Below, in pieces: positions 22,025-35,006 of a stretch of DNA of 64,000 nucleotides. The position numbers were made by a program, and so were the translations under genes. The number at the start of each line of letters is the position of its first letter. The stretch's first letter is position 1. The stretch comes from Lepidodermella squamata. Lineage: Eukaryota; Gastrotricha. Location of the stretch: the NCBI GenBank assembly GCA_047495785.1, contig JBLDXI010000045.1, forward strand, positions 744,001 through 808,000, in the 5' to 3' direction. The notes under the pieces were generated by a model. That model was not told the DNA's origin. It did no database searches and saw only the letters and a list, made by a program, of their open reading frames with translations.

Positions 22025-24916
22025 TTATTGCTTCGACGAAGCGGCACCCGCAGCCTTTTTCGCCTTGGGCTTCGGCTTAGCGGGTGATTCATTTATTGAC
22101 GGCATTGGGATCGACACTGAACTCGAAGTACCAGAGGATGAAAGCACGACGAAAGCTTGTTTTTCTTTCTGCTGACGTTGCTGAAGCCGGCCGAGGGTAC
22201 CGAGGGGTGTGTCCCAGCTAGCCGTTTGCAGCACCCTACGCTCTTGAGCTTCTTTCCGCAGTTTTTTCTCCACCTTCTTCTTGCCTGAGGTTTTACCGTG
22301 GAAGCGATGAGATAGCAGTCTGAAAGCTTCTTTTTGGTTGACAGTTTTCCCAGTGTCGTCAACATATTCAAGCTTCACTTCGGGTTGATACGTGTTTTTT
22401 TCGCAGAAATCAACGATTGGCCCATTCAGGCGCTCTCGGTTTTGACCGCGATTGCGGTTGCCGGAGAATTTAGCATCTATATCTCCGTGACCTCGCTCTT
22501 CGACATGGAAGTTCTTGGCAGCTAGCTGTGACACTTTTCCGCCAACGACAGCTGTGCCTCCTCCGCCAGATGCTTCTTTCGACTTTTCAAGATAGCCCTT
22601 CATCGAGGCGAGGCGGAGAGCCTCGAAAACAGATGATGCGGCTTTAGGCTCATGGCCCAAGACGAACTCGTCCTCACTTTCCTCGCTGCTTTCTTCCGCA
22701 GAATCATCGGCAGTTTTTTCTTTCGCCTCTTTCTTAATGTCCGACTTCTTCGGAGCAGAATCTTGCTTTTTCGGCCGTTTAGCGCCGCCTTCGTCGTCGC
22801 TGTTGTCCTGTTTTCGGTAACTTCTGGCTGAGGCTTTCCTGCGCTCCTTTTTTTCTTCGTCCTCACTGTTAGAAGCTTCCATTCTATCGTCATGGCCATT
22901 GCCGTTATCCGCCTCTGGCGCACCAACGGTTGGCAAATCGCCGATTCCTCGGCAAAACTCGCTAGTTTGGTTGAGCATGACCCAGCCTGAGCCTTCTGAG
23001 ACACTAGACATGGCATCGAGACTAGGATTCATGGTTGTATGGGTCAGTAGATCAACGGCAACGTGTTCCGGGAGTTTCCGACCCAACTTCGAACCATTCG
23101 ACTCGACCTCTGAAGTGAGCTCTCGAATCTTTTTCGAACGGCTCAGAGTCGCTTTGAGCTCGGCATCTTCCACCTCGAAGTGTTCTAATAAAAAAAATAT
23201 CAAGTATGATTGGTCGGTGTGATTAAAATCGATGTTTCATACCAGGACGAACAAGAGGCTTAACGTCGTTCGTTTCCATCGGTACAGCTGTTTCTGATTG
23301 TCCATTTGCCCCCTCTGTGGTTTCATTCTCGACTGGCAGTAAATCGTCAGCTTTCAGTGTGCGCGTTGGTTTTCTTACCTTGCGCACCTTTTTGAACTTG
23401 GCAGCCTATTCATTGCAAAAAATGGATGGTAAAAAAAAACTACCACATATGTCAATAACAAACCATTTCTTCGGGTGTGTAGTATTCACTAGCGATAGCA
23501 GGCCCGGAGCTATTCAACGATGTTGTGGCCTATTTAGAATAGAAAAAAACCGATTACTGCGAATGGACTGGCAAGCAAATATTTCATTACCAGCATCGCA
23601 GGTCGAGCGCTGATTGTGGGACGAGGCGGCGCTTTCAACTTCGCTCTCAATTCTTCCAGCGGGTCCATGTCTACCTCGATTTTCGGCTGAACTGCCACTG
23701 GTTCGCTAGTCGACGCACCATTCTCAGGTTTGGCAATAGGTTTTCGTTCAATCCGACGCTCGACATCGTCGTCATCATCATGTTTGCTGCCACTTAGAAC
23801 GAAGTATTGTTTCTTTCGTCCATAAATTTCTTCGTCATATTTATTTAATAATTTTGTACCTTCCGCGCCGTCTGCGTCGTCGTAAGGCCGGTAACGAACG
23901 ACGCCGTAACCACTGACTTTCTCTGCGCTTTTCTTATTCGCCATGTTTTGCTCGGCTCGTTCTTCATCGGCGAGATTCACGTTCTCCAGAACGTCGCCTT
24001 CATCCTCCTCCTCATCACCCTCCGCAAGAACTGGCTTGTCTTTTAGAGTTAAAATAATCGGCCTCTCATCCTTCAGACGATCGAGGGAATGTTGAACCTT
24101 GAGACCGGCAAGGTCTCTGCTCGAATATCTAGGCTTATCGGGTCCAGGCTCAGGTTCAGCTAATTGTTCGTCAGCTTCGGCCAATAGCTTTTCCTAAAAA
24201 TAATTGATGTCGCACTTTATTAGAATGAGTAATGAAACTCCAATATTACTCTCTGTTTTGCGAGATCCTGTTCTCGGCTGCGCTGAACCCATGAAGATAT
24301 ATCATCGACTGAGTCATCTTCAGCTAATGGTTTTGCAGTGATATTTTCCACAACGCGGCGCTTTTCTCGGGCGAGTTCGATTTTGTGCCGAATTTTTTCC
24401 GCTTCCCTCTGAATGAAAAAAAAGAAATGTTAAAGATTCTCTGACAAAGAATGAATAGCTCACATCTTCAGTCATATTTTTCGTCAATACGAATACTTCT
24501 TCGGTTTTCGTGGATTTGGCGGCTGGTGCTGATGAAGAAGCTCCGCCAGCAGCGGGACCTGACGGGGCTTGGAGTGGTTTCAGACCCAACATAGCACGAA
24601 GTTTACTGAAGTGAAAAAATAATTGAAAATAACATTGTATTTCCTGAAATAAACGCACTTGGTCTCTTCGATGGACAGTGACTTGTCATCTCCGCCTCCT
24701 TTGACAGTTGGGGCCGATTCCTCCACTCGTTCTGGAAACATTCAACGATTATTTAGTTTGAAAGTGGTATTAAAAGTAGTATTGTATACTTTCGCTTTTG
24801 CGCTGCTTAGAATCATCAGCTTCGCGCGATCGAGAGCGAGATCGCGATCTTGACCGTGATTCGCGGTGATGCTTGCGATGCTTTTTCTCCTTCCGGCTGC
24901 GCTTTTTCGATTCCAT
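22025..24916 (-). CDS. SART1: SART1 / Snu66, U4/U6.U5 tri-snRNP protein
   Basis: Eight exons join in frame: 24916-24790, 24731-24659, 24605-24464, 24408-24250, 24193-23591, 23529-23464, 23405-23243 and 23184-22025, giving 830 residues (human about 800). SART1 recruits the tri-snRNP to the pre-spliceosome in the nucleus. The N-terminus is an RS/KH-rich tract, followed by the hallmark SIEETNKLRAMLGLKPL that appears only after splicing exons 2 and 3. Then come a charged helix, VQHSLDRLKDERPIILTLKD, an acidic region, KKVRKVRKPTRTLKADDLLP and a long acidic/Lys region. The C-terminal signature is YQPEVKLEYVDDTGKTVNQK, EAFRLLSHRFHGKTSGKKK and WDTPLGTL. Introns are 43-60 bases apart from the larger ones (up to about 60-75). 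SNW1, another splicing factor, is head to head 2.5 kb away. Confidence 0.95.
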
Positions 24917-27385
24917 TGTATGATAATTCACAAAAAGCCTAGAAACAATTTTTTGGAATTAATTGGGTGTTGGGTAACCTCGCTCTATCAGCGAATAATT
25001 GTACATGCCCGATTGTTAATCCTGTAAAAGCAATCAGTTTTAAGACTTGGCAGTAGGTTAGCAACATTAAGAAACCCAGAGAGACGCGAGTTATTTCAAC
25101 TCGATTGTCCAGTCACAATGAACATCAACACTCGGCGAGACAGAAAGTAGTGTTGTGAACACGCGTTTTGGCGCGTTGCTCGAACGCGTGCCAATGAAAT
25201 GCCTTTCTGATCAGCGAAGCAAAAGTAATAATATATCTCATGTTATTTCTGCATCAATGATCAAAGCTTGCCGAGATCACCGCGCTTAAAAATAAGCCTT
25301 CATTCGGCAGAAAAAAATGCGCTGATTATCAAGCCCGGTTTTTATGCCCAATTCTAACTTTGACATCAGGAATATGGTGTCTCGTCAGAATTGGAGTCAA
25401 TGATAGAGCTTCATCGCTAATCGCTAGTACCTTGACGTGGTTTGGGGGCTTTGGATAACCCGTGAAACAATGCCTGTGATTCAATTGAAGCGAAGAGACG
25501 GACGATGATAACTAAACTAAGACCAAATTCTTCCAGACGTGGCACCCTGCGTTGAGAGTCAGAAAGTCATCACAATGAGAACCGCAGCAGTTAATCAATT
25601 TACTCAGTCTGAACTGTTATGCAGTTGCTGGTTCTTAAGGTCGATAAAAGCCTGCTATTATCGCTGAAACTGGATAATTAATGACATATACGATGGCAAA
25701 ATTCGCTGGCAGCTAAGCCACTAAATACAGAGAACTTTGAAAATTCGCGTACCACCGTGCGCCTAGAGAATGCAAGGCTCCTTGTGATCGGAGTGAGTTT
25801 AATCTATGTTTTCTGGAGACCATACAGCTATTTGATCTGACGTAAACCACAATTCCGGTCTGCCGTCGGCGCCCAGCGCCCAGGCCAACGTTGGTCGAGG
25901 GAAATCAGAAACTAAGAAGGCAAGCATGTAAGCGAAAGAATAGATCATGACAAAACATTCTTCAGGCAGCATTAAGGATGAAACTTATTGATAATGACGG
26001 CTTTAATTCAGGGTTTCGCCTCTTCCACAGCGCAGGCATAAATCGTTCGAAAAGGCAACGCCAACAGGTTCTAGGTTCTGGCTAGATGTGGAATTTCGTG
26101 GAGGCACAAGATCTTTGCAGAAATTCATGCTTAGAACCCAGGGCTGCCGTATAGTGTGATCGTGGTCAATTTGGATTGCTTTTGCTAGTGCTAGTGGTAT
26201 CCTAACCTCGAGTGCTTCCGACATGGTGATTGAACATTTACCTAGGAACAGACCGGGCTTTTCGAAGTATAAAACCAAAAACCAAGGCAACGTACAATCT
26301 GAGCGGGAGTGAGCACTGAGAGCCGTTGGATGTGGCCAAAGAATCCATTGCCTCTTCATCGTAAAAATTTCGATTTGAGGTTTCTGGTTCCTGAGTTGTT
26401 CGGTCAAAAAAACCTAGGACTTCAAACAGCTGAGACACAAAAAACTAGAACCGGCCTGGAAAATCCCAAAAACTAAAATAAAAGACTGGAAAATAATAAC
26501 CAACATGAAAAGTTAGGATAATTAATTTTCGAAATTCTTTTTAAAATTAAACTTGAAATTCACAAAGATCCACAAAATGGGGTAATGCGATTTTTTTTTC
26601 GTTATATCTTCTTCATCGCGATCCATTTTAGTTGGCTTAGATGGCCCGTTTTCCCGCAAGCAGGAAGGCGCTACCGAGGCCCGAATGCAGTCAGGCGCTC
26701 TCAATACTAAAACAAATTCAATGTGCCAACATATCTTTGTTTGGCAGTGTCGGAGGTGTGAAATTTTGCACTGGCGACATTGGAGACTCCGGTTAACTCG
26801 TATCAATCTTGAAGCGTACTTATTCCCTGATTCAATGCAATCGGTGAATTATGGTTTATTTGGATGGAAGACCGCTATATCAGCGAATCCGACGTGAAAA
26901 TTCGTACACACAGTGAGGTATGCGAATACCGGAAGTGATAGTCCACCTCCAATCACCTCTTACCTCCGCTACTGCCATTTTGAACGGATGTCTATCTCCC
27001 ATCTCCTTCTAATCTCCTTAGCACGGCATCGACACTTCATTTAATTCTATAAGACACCGATTCTATTGCCATATAGTAGACAGAACATCGCTGTATTTCT
27101 TAACACTTAGACTGTTGAACTGCTCGCTTGGCTTTATTTAGAACGCAGGTTGCTTTCACAGGAAACATTCTGGAAACTGAGATGTGTGGAAGTTATGGGG
27201 AATGGGGAATAGGTTGAATTAAAACAGGACGCATTTCTTGGTTTAAATACCTACTACCTACTTGTTACTCGTTAGTAGGCTTAACTTTGGGGGTGCGTAT
27301 ACCATAACTGTGCTTATGATGTGTTATCATTAACGTCGGATAATTTTTGCTGTAAACAAATTGAATTTACTCTTCTTGTTATAGG
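24917..27385. other. 2.5 kb region between divergent SART1 and SNW1
   Basis: Must hold both promoters. A minus-strand frame at 26003-26407 and a plus-strand frame at 26685-26897 have no recognisable domain, splice support or poly(A) context; they may be relics. No tRNA or other RNA gene recognised. Confidence 0.5.
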
Positions 27386-29188
27386 ATGTCTTTATTATCC
27401 AGAGTATTGCCGGCTCCTATTCACGAGAAGAAGTCGGCGCCTCCCCCGCCGCCTGTCGAGAAACCTACTTCTTCAGCTTTGATCTCGCGGTTGACGGCGC
27501 CACCTTACGGTTCCCGAGAGGGATGGATTCCCCGCAAGCAAGAGGTTTGTTACGATTTTAAATTTGCCGACCCTTTTAAATCTGTCCTACTTTGCAGGAT
27601 TATGGTGACGGAGGAGCCTACCCAGAATGCCATGTTGCCCAGTTTCCATTGGGCATGGGGCAAGTTGCGAGTACTTCCAACGCTTTGCAGGTTCAACTCG
27701 ATGCTGAAGGAAACATAAAATATGACGCTCTTCTGCGCCAAGGGAAAAGCAAAGACGTTGTCGTGTATTCAAAATTCAGTGATCTTCTACCAAAAAATTT
27801 GGAGGATGAGGATGGTTTGGAGAAACCAGGTGAAGAGGATATCCAGGAAGCTACAGAAAAGACTCGAGCCGCTCTAGAGGAGCTGGTGCATTCTAAAATT
27901 GCTGCATCTATGCCTGTAAAAGTGGCTGAAAAGACTGCTCCTGCGCAATACGTGCGCTACACCCCCTCTCAGCAATCTGTGGCGTTTAATAGTGGAGCAA
28001 AGCAACGGATCATTCGAATGGTGGAAGTTCAGAGAGATCCTATGTCTCCACCTCGTTTCAAAATCAATAAGAAATTGCCTCGAGGACCACCCTCCCCTCC
28101 TGCGCCTGTGATGCACTCTCCTCCTCGAAAAGTTACCCAGAAGGAGCAACAAGATTGGAAAATCCCGCCGTGTATCTCGAATTGGAAAAACGCTAGAGGT
28201 TACACCATTCCTCTCGACAAGCGTCTAGCTGCTGATGGTCGCGGTTCACAACAGCCTGGAATTAACGAAAACTTCGCCAAAGTCGCCAACGCTTTGGAAA
28301 TCGCGAGTCGAATGGCGCGAGAAGGTGTTGAAGCTCGCGCCAATGTCGAAAAGAAAATGGCTCAAAAGGTGAAAGAAAAGAAGGAGCAGGAGCTCAGGCT
28401 GCTGGCTCAAAAAGCGCGTGACGAACGTGCAGGCATCAGAGCCGTTGCATCCGCAGTTGGCGATGAAGATGACGAAGCCAGGGCTCGCGACCAGTTGCGC
28501 AAAGAGCGCGAGAAAGAACGCCAACGCGACCGTAATATTGCTCGAGCTGCACCTGATAAGCGGTTCGTTCCTATTTTCTGCTTCGTTTAAGTTATTGCTT
28601 TATTTTTTCTCTTTTAGGAACATGCTGGAACGCGAACGAGATCGTGATATTAGTGAAATGATTGCCCTGGGCGTTCCCAATCCGGGTCAACAGAAGTCTT
28701 TCGAATCAGAATTTGACCAGAGGTTGTTCAATAAGACCCGTGGCATGGACGCTGGTTTTGGTGATGAAGATGGCTACAACGTCTACGACAAGGCCTGGCG
28801 TGACGAAAAGGAGTTCAGCTCCAATATTTACCGTCCATCCAAAGGCAATGATAACGATATATACGGTGAAGAGCTCGAGAAACTCGTCAGCGCCGGTACT
28901 ACCTCGCGTTTCATGCCTGAAAAAGGTTTCAGTGGCGCCTCGGGCGAAAAGGGAGACTCTCGACGCCGCGAGGGTCCCGTTCAATTCGAACGCCAGGACA
29001 ATGACGATCCTTTCGGCCTCAATAAGTTCTTGCAAGAGGCCAAAACCGGTGGTACTGATAATCGCCAATCGTCATCTGGCGGCGAGAAGCGAGACCGTGA
29101 TCGATCCGACGACCGTGGTCGGGGTGCTGCTCCAAGCAGTTCTCGCGGCGACGACAGCCGTAGCAGCAAGAAGTCGCGCCGAGACTGA
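27386..29188 (+). CDS. SNW1: SNW1 / SKIP (Prp45), splicing and transcription coregulator
   Basis: Three exons keep frame: 27386-27544, 27598-28562 and 28618-29188, giving 564 residues (human 536). SNW1 is a core part of the activated spliceosome (Prp19-related complex) and a transcription coregulator. The conserved SKIP/SNW core is nearly complete: PPYGSREGWIPRKQE, DYGDGGAYPECHVAQFPLGM, RYTPSQQSVAFNSGAKQRII, the namesake CISNWKNARGYTIPLDKRL, INENFAKVANALEIA and the C-terminal IALGVPNPG, NVYDKAWR, EGPVQFE and DPFGLNKFLQEA. A charged Lys/Arg/Glu helix (about 300-370) spans intron 2. Some small insertions (RERDRD, an RDRD/S-rich tail) account for extra length. AATAAA lies at 29286. Confidence 0.98.
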
Positions 29189-29957
29189 AAATCCGGATGT
29201 TCTTTTCTTTTTATCACTCATAGTGTAATATGTTTAACCATTATCAGCGGGACACTTTTTGTTGTTTACAAGTTCATGAGAAAAAAATAAAACGATGAAA
29301 TGGACTTTCTAGCTTTATTGTTTTTCCAAACTTTATATAATTTGACGTTAACTGGAGTCTTCAACCGCGCGATAAAGGAAACAATTGAGATTGATAGGCT
29401 CAACAAATAATTATAGCAATCTTTGGCTGGGCTAAAGCACAAAACCCGCGGACGGCAAAAAAAAAACGATTTTTCAACCTTCTCTGCAAAAATAAACGCA
29501 GACGAAGCAACTCGATAAGACAACCACAAACGGCATTATTGTTTGGAGTTTAGCGAAGTTCGAAAATGCGACACATCAAAATAAATAGTAAAAGGAATAG
29601 TAAACATCTTACATCGCAGCACCGCGTGAGCAAATGGGAAGGATACATCCATATATTATCATTATCAATTACGTAGTTTCCAATGGCAATTACAGTATTT
29701 CGAAATAAAAACACGGCAATAAATAATAAGTTTCCAAGAATCAAACTAAACTTTAAGCTAACCGGGCGCTATGAAACGATTTGTTTGGCGCTAGTTTTTG
29801 TAAAACAATGCAAGACAGTATGGCAAATCGGCCAGCTAGGCACTATTTAAAAAGGAGATGACAAGAGAAAGATTCAATGACTTCCTTGTTCAGCTTCCAA
29901 AGCGCAAGAAAAAAACACTTCAACGTTAACTACCAAAAACAACACGTTTTTGATTAA
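29189..29957. other. Convergent 3' flank between SNW1 and UGDH
   Basis: 0.8 kb between two convergent stops. AATAAA at 29286 serves SNW1; TTTATT near 29312 is the same signal on the minus strand and could end the UGDH transcript, so the two 3' UTRs may overlap. No gene recognised. Confidence 0.5.
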
Positions 29958-31638
29958 TCAATGGTGGATAGCATGAGGTGGTGAAGGTAGCGAGGTTTGG
30001 GCATGACCGTTTTTCGCACCATTTGTGGGCGATGGGAACATGATGCGTTTCCCGACAACTTCAACGTGAAACCCAAGGTTGATCAGGGCCTCGTGATCAA
30101 GAATGAGTCGTCCGTCGAAAACAAACGCTGGTTTGGCCATTTGTCCGTAAATTTTGGCGTAGTCTAGCTTTTTGAATAAATCCCATTCGGTGCAGATCAA
30201 AATTGCGTGGGCGCCGACTGCCGCTTCGTACGGGTCGCTAGCAATGTGAACATTCGCGCGAACGTGGTCAGGCCGGTCGCAGTGGTACGGGTTAGCGAGG
30301 TCGTCCATGATTTGAGCTTCGCGAGTCAGGGGGTCGTAAATTGTTAGAATAGCGCCTTCGTCCAAAAGCTGACGAGCGACGTAAATGCTGCTGGATTCAC
30401 GCGTGTCTGCCGTGTCTTTTTTGAACGCAAAACCGAACAATGCCAGTCGTTTGCCACTGACGCTACCAAATAGTCGATCAACGACTCGGTTAGCAAATCG
30501 GCGGCGTTGGTAATCATTCATCTGAAAAATGGTCAGTAGTGAAACAAAATAGTTCTTAAATCTGATATAAACCAACCTCGACAACTTGGAGCCAATAATT
30601 AGCAACTTCAGGCAGATTCAGGGATTCAGCAATATATACCAAGCTGAGCAGATCTTTTTGGAAACAACTGCCACCGAAACCAACGCTGGCCTGTAAGAAC
30701 TTCGACCCGATTCGCGAGTCAGTTCCAACGGCATACGAAACCTGCTTCACGTCAGCACCCGTAGCCTCGCAAAGTGCCGATATAGCGTTGATACTGGAGA
30801 TTCGTTGTGCTAGGAATGCATTAGCGGCAAGTTTAGAAAGCTCGCTAGACCACGTTGACATGGTGATGATTCTATCAGATGGCACCCACTTCTCGTAAAT
30901 GTACTTCCGCAATGAAGCAACAGCACTGCGTCCAGCAGGTGTTTCATCGCCCCCGATTAGCACACGGTCGGGTACAATTAAATCACGAACAGCAGTGCCT
31001 TCAGCCAAAAATTCTGGGTTTGACAACACTTGGAAACTAACTCCGTTGCTTTTAATCGAGTAAGTCCCATTCACAGGGCCGTCGTGATGTCCATTTCCGT
31101 TGCCATTCAGCGAAACGGCATTAGTGCGAAGGATGTAAGCGATACTTTCCGCCGCCTTGACTGGCACCGTGCTTTTCTCAACCACAATCTTAGAAATGCG
31201 GCCATTTTCGTCGGAAACTACCGATGAAGCTATCATGCGAGCAGCTTCTTCGACAAAACGCAGATCAGGAGCGCGACCCTTTCCGCGGCCATGCATTTTC
31301 GTCGGTGTATTGACGCAAATGAAGATCAACTCGGCCTCTCGAATCGCCTTTTGAATTTCGGTAGAAAAGAACAGGTTTTTGTTACGGTATTCAGCAACGA
31401 TTTCAGCAAGGCCGGGTTCGAAAATCGGAAGTTTAGAGCAGTCCGGGCTGTTCCATTGTGCGATTCTTTCGGCTGAAGCGTCGACGACAGTCACGGTAAC
31501 ATCAGGGCACTTCGAGGCGATTACAGCGCAAGTGGGGCCGCCAACATAACCAGCTCCAATGCAGCAGATATGGCGTATAGGAGTTATTTCGCTCAGCGGA
31601 ACCTGACTAGTTTGCAGAAAATCGCCACCACTTGCCAT
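29958..31638 (-). CDS. UGDH: UDP-glucose 6-dehydrogenase
   Basis: Two exons, 31638-30577 and 30521-29958, joined in phase 0 across a 55-base intron, give 541 residues. The enzyme oxidises UDP-glucose to UDP-glucuronate with two NAD+, in the cytosol, supplying glycosaminoglycan synthesis (sqv-4 in C. elegans). Visible motifs are the Rossmann [14 protein letters not shown] near the N-terminus, [31 protein letters not shown], the substrate-proline/lysine region, and catalytic Cys in [17 protein letters not shown]; exon 2 carries [14 protein letters not shown] and the C-terminal nucleotide-binding domain. An Asn/Gly/His-rich insertion ([14 protein letters not shown]) near residue 180 accounts for most of the extra length over the usual ~490. 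It sits upstream of SNPEFL, probably in a surface loop. Confidence 0.96.
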
Positions 31639-32597
31639 CTTTTATCATAAAATCAACCTACGAAAAATGAACAGAATTCCCATCATCAATGGTTTACTTA
31701 TTTTCAATTGCGAAAATGTAAAAGTATAGTAATAATATTACTGGTTTCAAGATGTCATCATCTTCATCATCGTGATATTATTATCTCAATATTAATATAT
31801 ATTTATATAGAACAGACTGGCGTTGTCAAGATAAAAACGAAGATGACATTGCCGACTTCTCAATGTCATTTTTCACCGTTTCTGCAGAGCAATGATACGA
31901 AGAACAAAAACAAATCGACTACGTAAATCGTACGAATAGCAGTTGTAGAACAACAGGCACACATGTTCATGGCAGCCTCTGTTGATTCATTGCAAAGAAA
32001 AACGGACCGTCGCGCAACATCGGCAGTTTAAAAATGGATGTATTTGGTGCATCTAATCAAAAATAGTTAGCTGAACTCGACGTCACGATTAAGGAAGTAA
32101 AGAATAATTGAGAGATTATGATACCGCGACAACAAACCAAGCATCCGACAAGAATTAAGACGAATAGGAAGATAGGATATTAGGATGAAATATACATATT
32201 TCGAAGATTTGAATCAATATTACACTAGCGCTGTATTCTATCTGAGGTGTAAAAAATGAAGTGACAACTCATGATGACATTCTGCGCCGCAGTAATAATA
32301 CAAACCAAGGAGAGAAATTTGTAATTTGAAAGACCGCATGTGCCGCTTCATTTCCTTTGCCAACAGCAAAACAATTATTTACTAGATATACGGGGCTATG
32401 AATTCGAAGAATCGATTCGCTTTAGAAGCCATCGACCTGTTTGAAGCGCCGAAATGGGTATTTTACTCTGTTGAGCAGTATCAAGATTTCGTAGCACGAT
32501 CTCGCCCCCGGCAATTTTCCATAATTGAGAATGTTCCACTGACTTGGAATTTGGACGAGTGACAGCTGAAAATTAGGTTAAAGATAATTCAATAAAT
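31639..32597. other. Intergenic, 1 kb
   Basis: Holds the UGDH promoter (minus strand) and the BRMS1L 3' flank. Imperfect TAT/ATT-rich tracts lie at 31780-31810. No gene recognised. Confidence 0.5.
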
Positions 32598-33904
32598 TCA
32601 AATTATCGATTTGAACTTGCCTATATCGTCCCCGATACTGAAGCACTGAGAGTCGTAAAAAAGCTTGCCATCAGAAGACACGCGGACTTTTTTCGAGGAA
32701 GAATGAGAGATGCTTTGGTTCACGCCATGTCCATTGACTACAGGAGCACCGTGTTTTTGATCTGACTGCCGCAGGGCATGAGCTATCTCCACCCAGTCAT
32801 CCATGATATCTTGGTCACGAAGCAAATAGACTATGTATGGTCCTGAGACAACAGTTGGTTTTTTCAATCCGGCGGAATGCGAACTGTCGTCTTTAGCAGT
32901 AATTGTCTGCCGCAACCGATGCCGCATAGGCGATGATGCATTAATCAACTCTTCCGCTTGAGGCGACTTGGCACGGCGCTTCACCTGTTTAACAACGGTA
33001 ACTGTCTTCAGCTCAGCAACCTTGTCGCTTGCTGTTTTAGCTCGTTTAAGAAGTCCGCTGATTTTCTTGCCCTCCATTAACGTCTGAGCTTCTATTGTTG
33101 CACGGACTAAGTCACCGATCGTGGGATCGCACAGTTTTGCTCGTTTAGCTTTCAGCACGTCCCGCTCTGATTGAATACTGGCGATTTTGGCATTCAACTC
33201 ATCTCGCATAGAACACAACAACATATCCCTCTCCTCCTAAGAAAATGAAATACAAATGATAATAAATGCATTTGTGATAACCAGCTCTACTCACTGCAAG
33301 AGTCAAGTCCACCACCGTTTTATCACACTCAAGGTTCCATTTGAGATTATGAAGATGCAGCTCCCTCCATACTTCGACATTTTCTATTTGATTACTCATC
33401 TCTTTATCGTACCTTTCAAATGCTTGAACATATTCAGGTAAGCGATCTTCATTCAAAGCCAGTAAATTGTCATCGAGAGCCCCAAGTTTCTCGGTCATTA
33501 AACTGTTAAAAGGAAAAGTAATTCATAGCAAAAACAGAGAATAAAACTTACATATCTCTCGCAGACGCAAAGTGCTGCTCCAATTCAAACATATCATCGG
33601 CATATTCATGCCTTTTTACTTCGGCTTCGTGCTCGTCAAAGTCTGCCAAATTGATTCGCTCATCCTCATCATCAGATGGTGCATTGCTACCAGAATCGCT
33701 GGATGCCGACGAATGGCAAGGGGAATATGGAAATCTTAGGCCGACTGCTTGATACCGATCATCGGCCATTGCGAGACCATCAGGTGTCATGTCACCTGTG
33801 TATCTGACGTCGACCATGCGACCTTCATCGAAAGGCGTGGCGGCAGTGAAGTCAGAGTTTGGTGTGTCGCCGGGATATCTTTTGCGTTTCGCTTGAATAC
33901 TCAT
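32598..33904 (-). CDS. BRMS1L: BRMS1/SDS3-family Sin3-HDAC subunit (BRMS1L-like)
   Basis: Three exons keep frame: 33904-33552, 33502-33295 and 33236-32598, giving 399 residues. Family members bridge Sin3 and histone deacetylase in the nucleus and repress transcription. An acidic N-terminal region (SDDEDERINLADFDEHE) leads into the coiled-coil that defines the family (DDMFELEQHFASARD, then DNLLALNEDRLPEYVQAFER, then ERDMLLCSMRDELNAKIA), which is continuous only after splicing. Near the C-terminus KKPTVVSGPYIVYLLRDQDI with DDWVEIAHALR matches the BRMS1L signature, followed by DGKLFYDSQCFSIGDDI. The last part of the vertebrate domain is shortened, so the protein ends soon after that strand; another 3' exon cannot be excluded, although the frame ends cleanly at TGA 32598. 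Confidence 0.88.
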
Positions 33905-35006
33905 AACTCAACAATTCTGATCAATACAGAAAACAAGCCAGGCGAATAAAACTTCAATCAAGAATGTTTTTATCAAGCACTTAAGCACAGGGAAAAGTCA
34001 GATATTCGCAATAAGTGCTCGACAGCAATAAGTTCTTCTCGCTAACAGAGGAGATTTCATTGAATGAATTAATTTACTATTTCAGAAGAACGGTTGAAAA
34101 CGCCAGCTTCAGCCATACCATTTACTACACAACTTTCACTAACCTTTTGCTACACATATTGCACTGGATACTGAACTAGAAAGTAAAGGCTTTGTCCTGT
34201 AGCGCTGAGGTCGCTGGCAGTTGTGTGTGGTTTTACTTGAAAAGAAAAATAACCTGGAATAGTAGCCCTCTGTCTCTTCTAAATAATTTGATTATTTTTT
34301 GCCCTCATAAATTTAAAATTAAAATAATTTTTTATTCCAAAGTAGTTTATATTATTTTTATTATACGTGACAATTTTCTATGAGGCGGGGAATTCAATTC
34401 GAAAACGCGACCCACCGACTGGATTTAGGTTATGCCTCTAGCTGGATTATAGTTCTGAATTCTGAAGGTACTCAAATTATGCAATTAATAATTCAGCCTA
34501 TATGGTAGCTGGCTAGTAACAATGGGTAATTGGCGCTCGGTGCTGAATATTAGTCCATACGGTTTATTGTTTACATTTTTTGTGGTCACATACGCTGTCA
34601 ACTGATCGGAAGTAAGTTATCGTCGTGCCAAGTAGTTCTCCTTTGAAAGATGTTATTGGTGTCGAAGTTGATCTTTTATCCATTAAAGCTAGCCCGAAAT
34701 TGATAATATTAATTGCTTGCTGAAAATTCTACAGCCGTCAAGCTATGGCTTGTTCCAGAAGCCAGAAGCCCGAGTGTTGTTTGAGTTTGCATGTCTTCTT
34801 GTGTGACCTGATTGATTCAAAGTTTGATAATCAGATTTTCCCTTCGACTTACTTCTTCAAGATGAAGTATGTTCGTTAGTTTTCTTTCGAGAAGGGAATT
34901 CGATTTACATAACTGTTTCCTTTATCACTTGATATTTGAACTTTGGTAGTTTTAGTTGTTTAGGTTTATCGGGGTTCATTACACCCTCCACAGTTAATTG
35001 AACTAG
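33905..35006. other. 1.1 kb region between divergent BRMS1L and CEP192-like genes
   Basis: Must hold two promoters. No frame with domain content, no RNA gene. An AT-rich stretch lies at 34285-34380. Confidence 0.5.

Noticed and set aside
26003-26438. 134-codon minus-strand frame between SART1 and SNW1
   Set aside because: No domain, no splice-supported extension and an intergenic composition; kept only as part of the intergenic entry.
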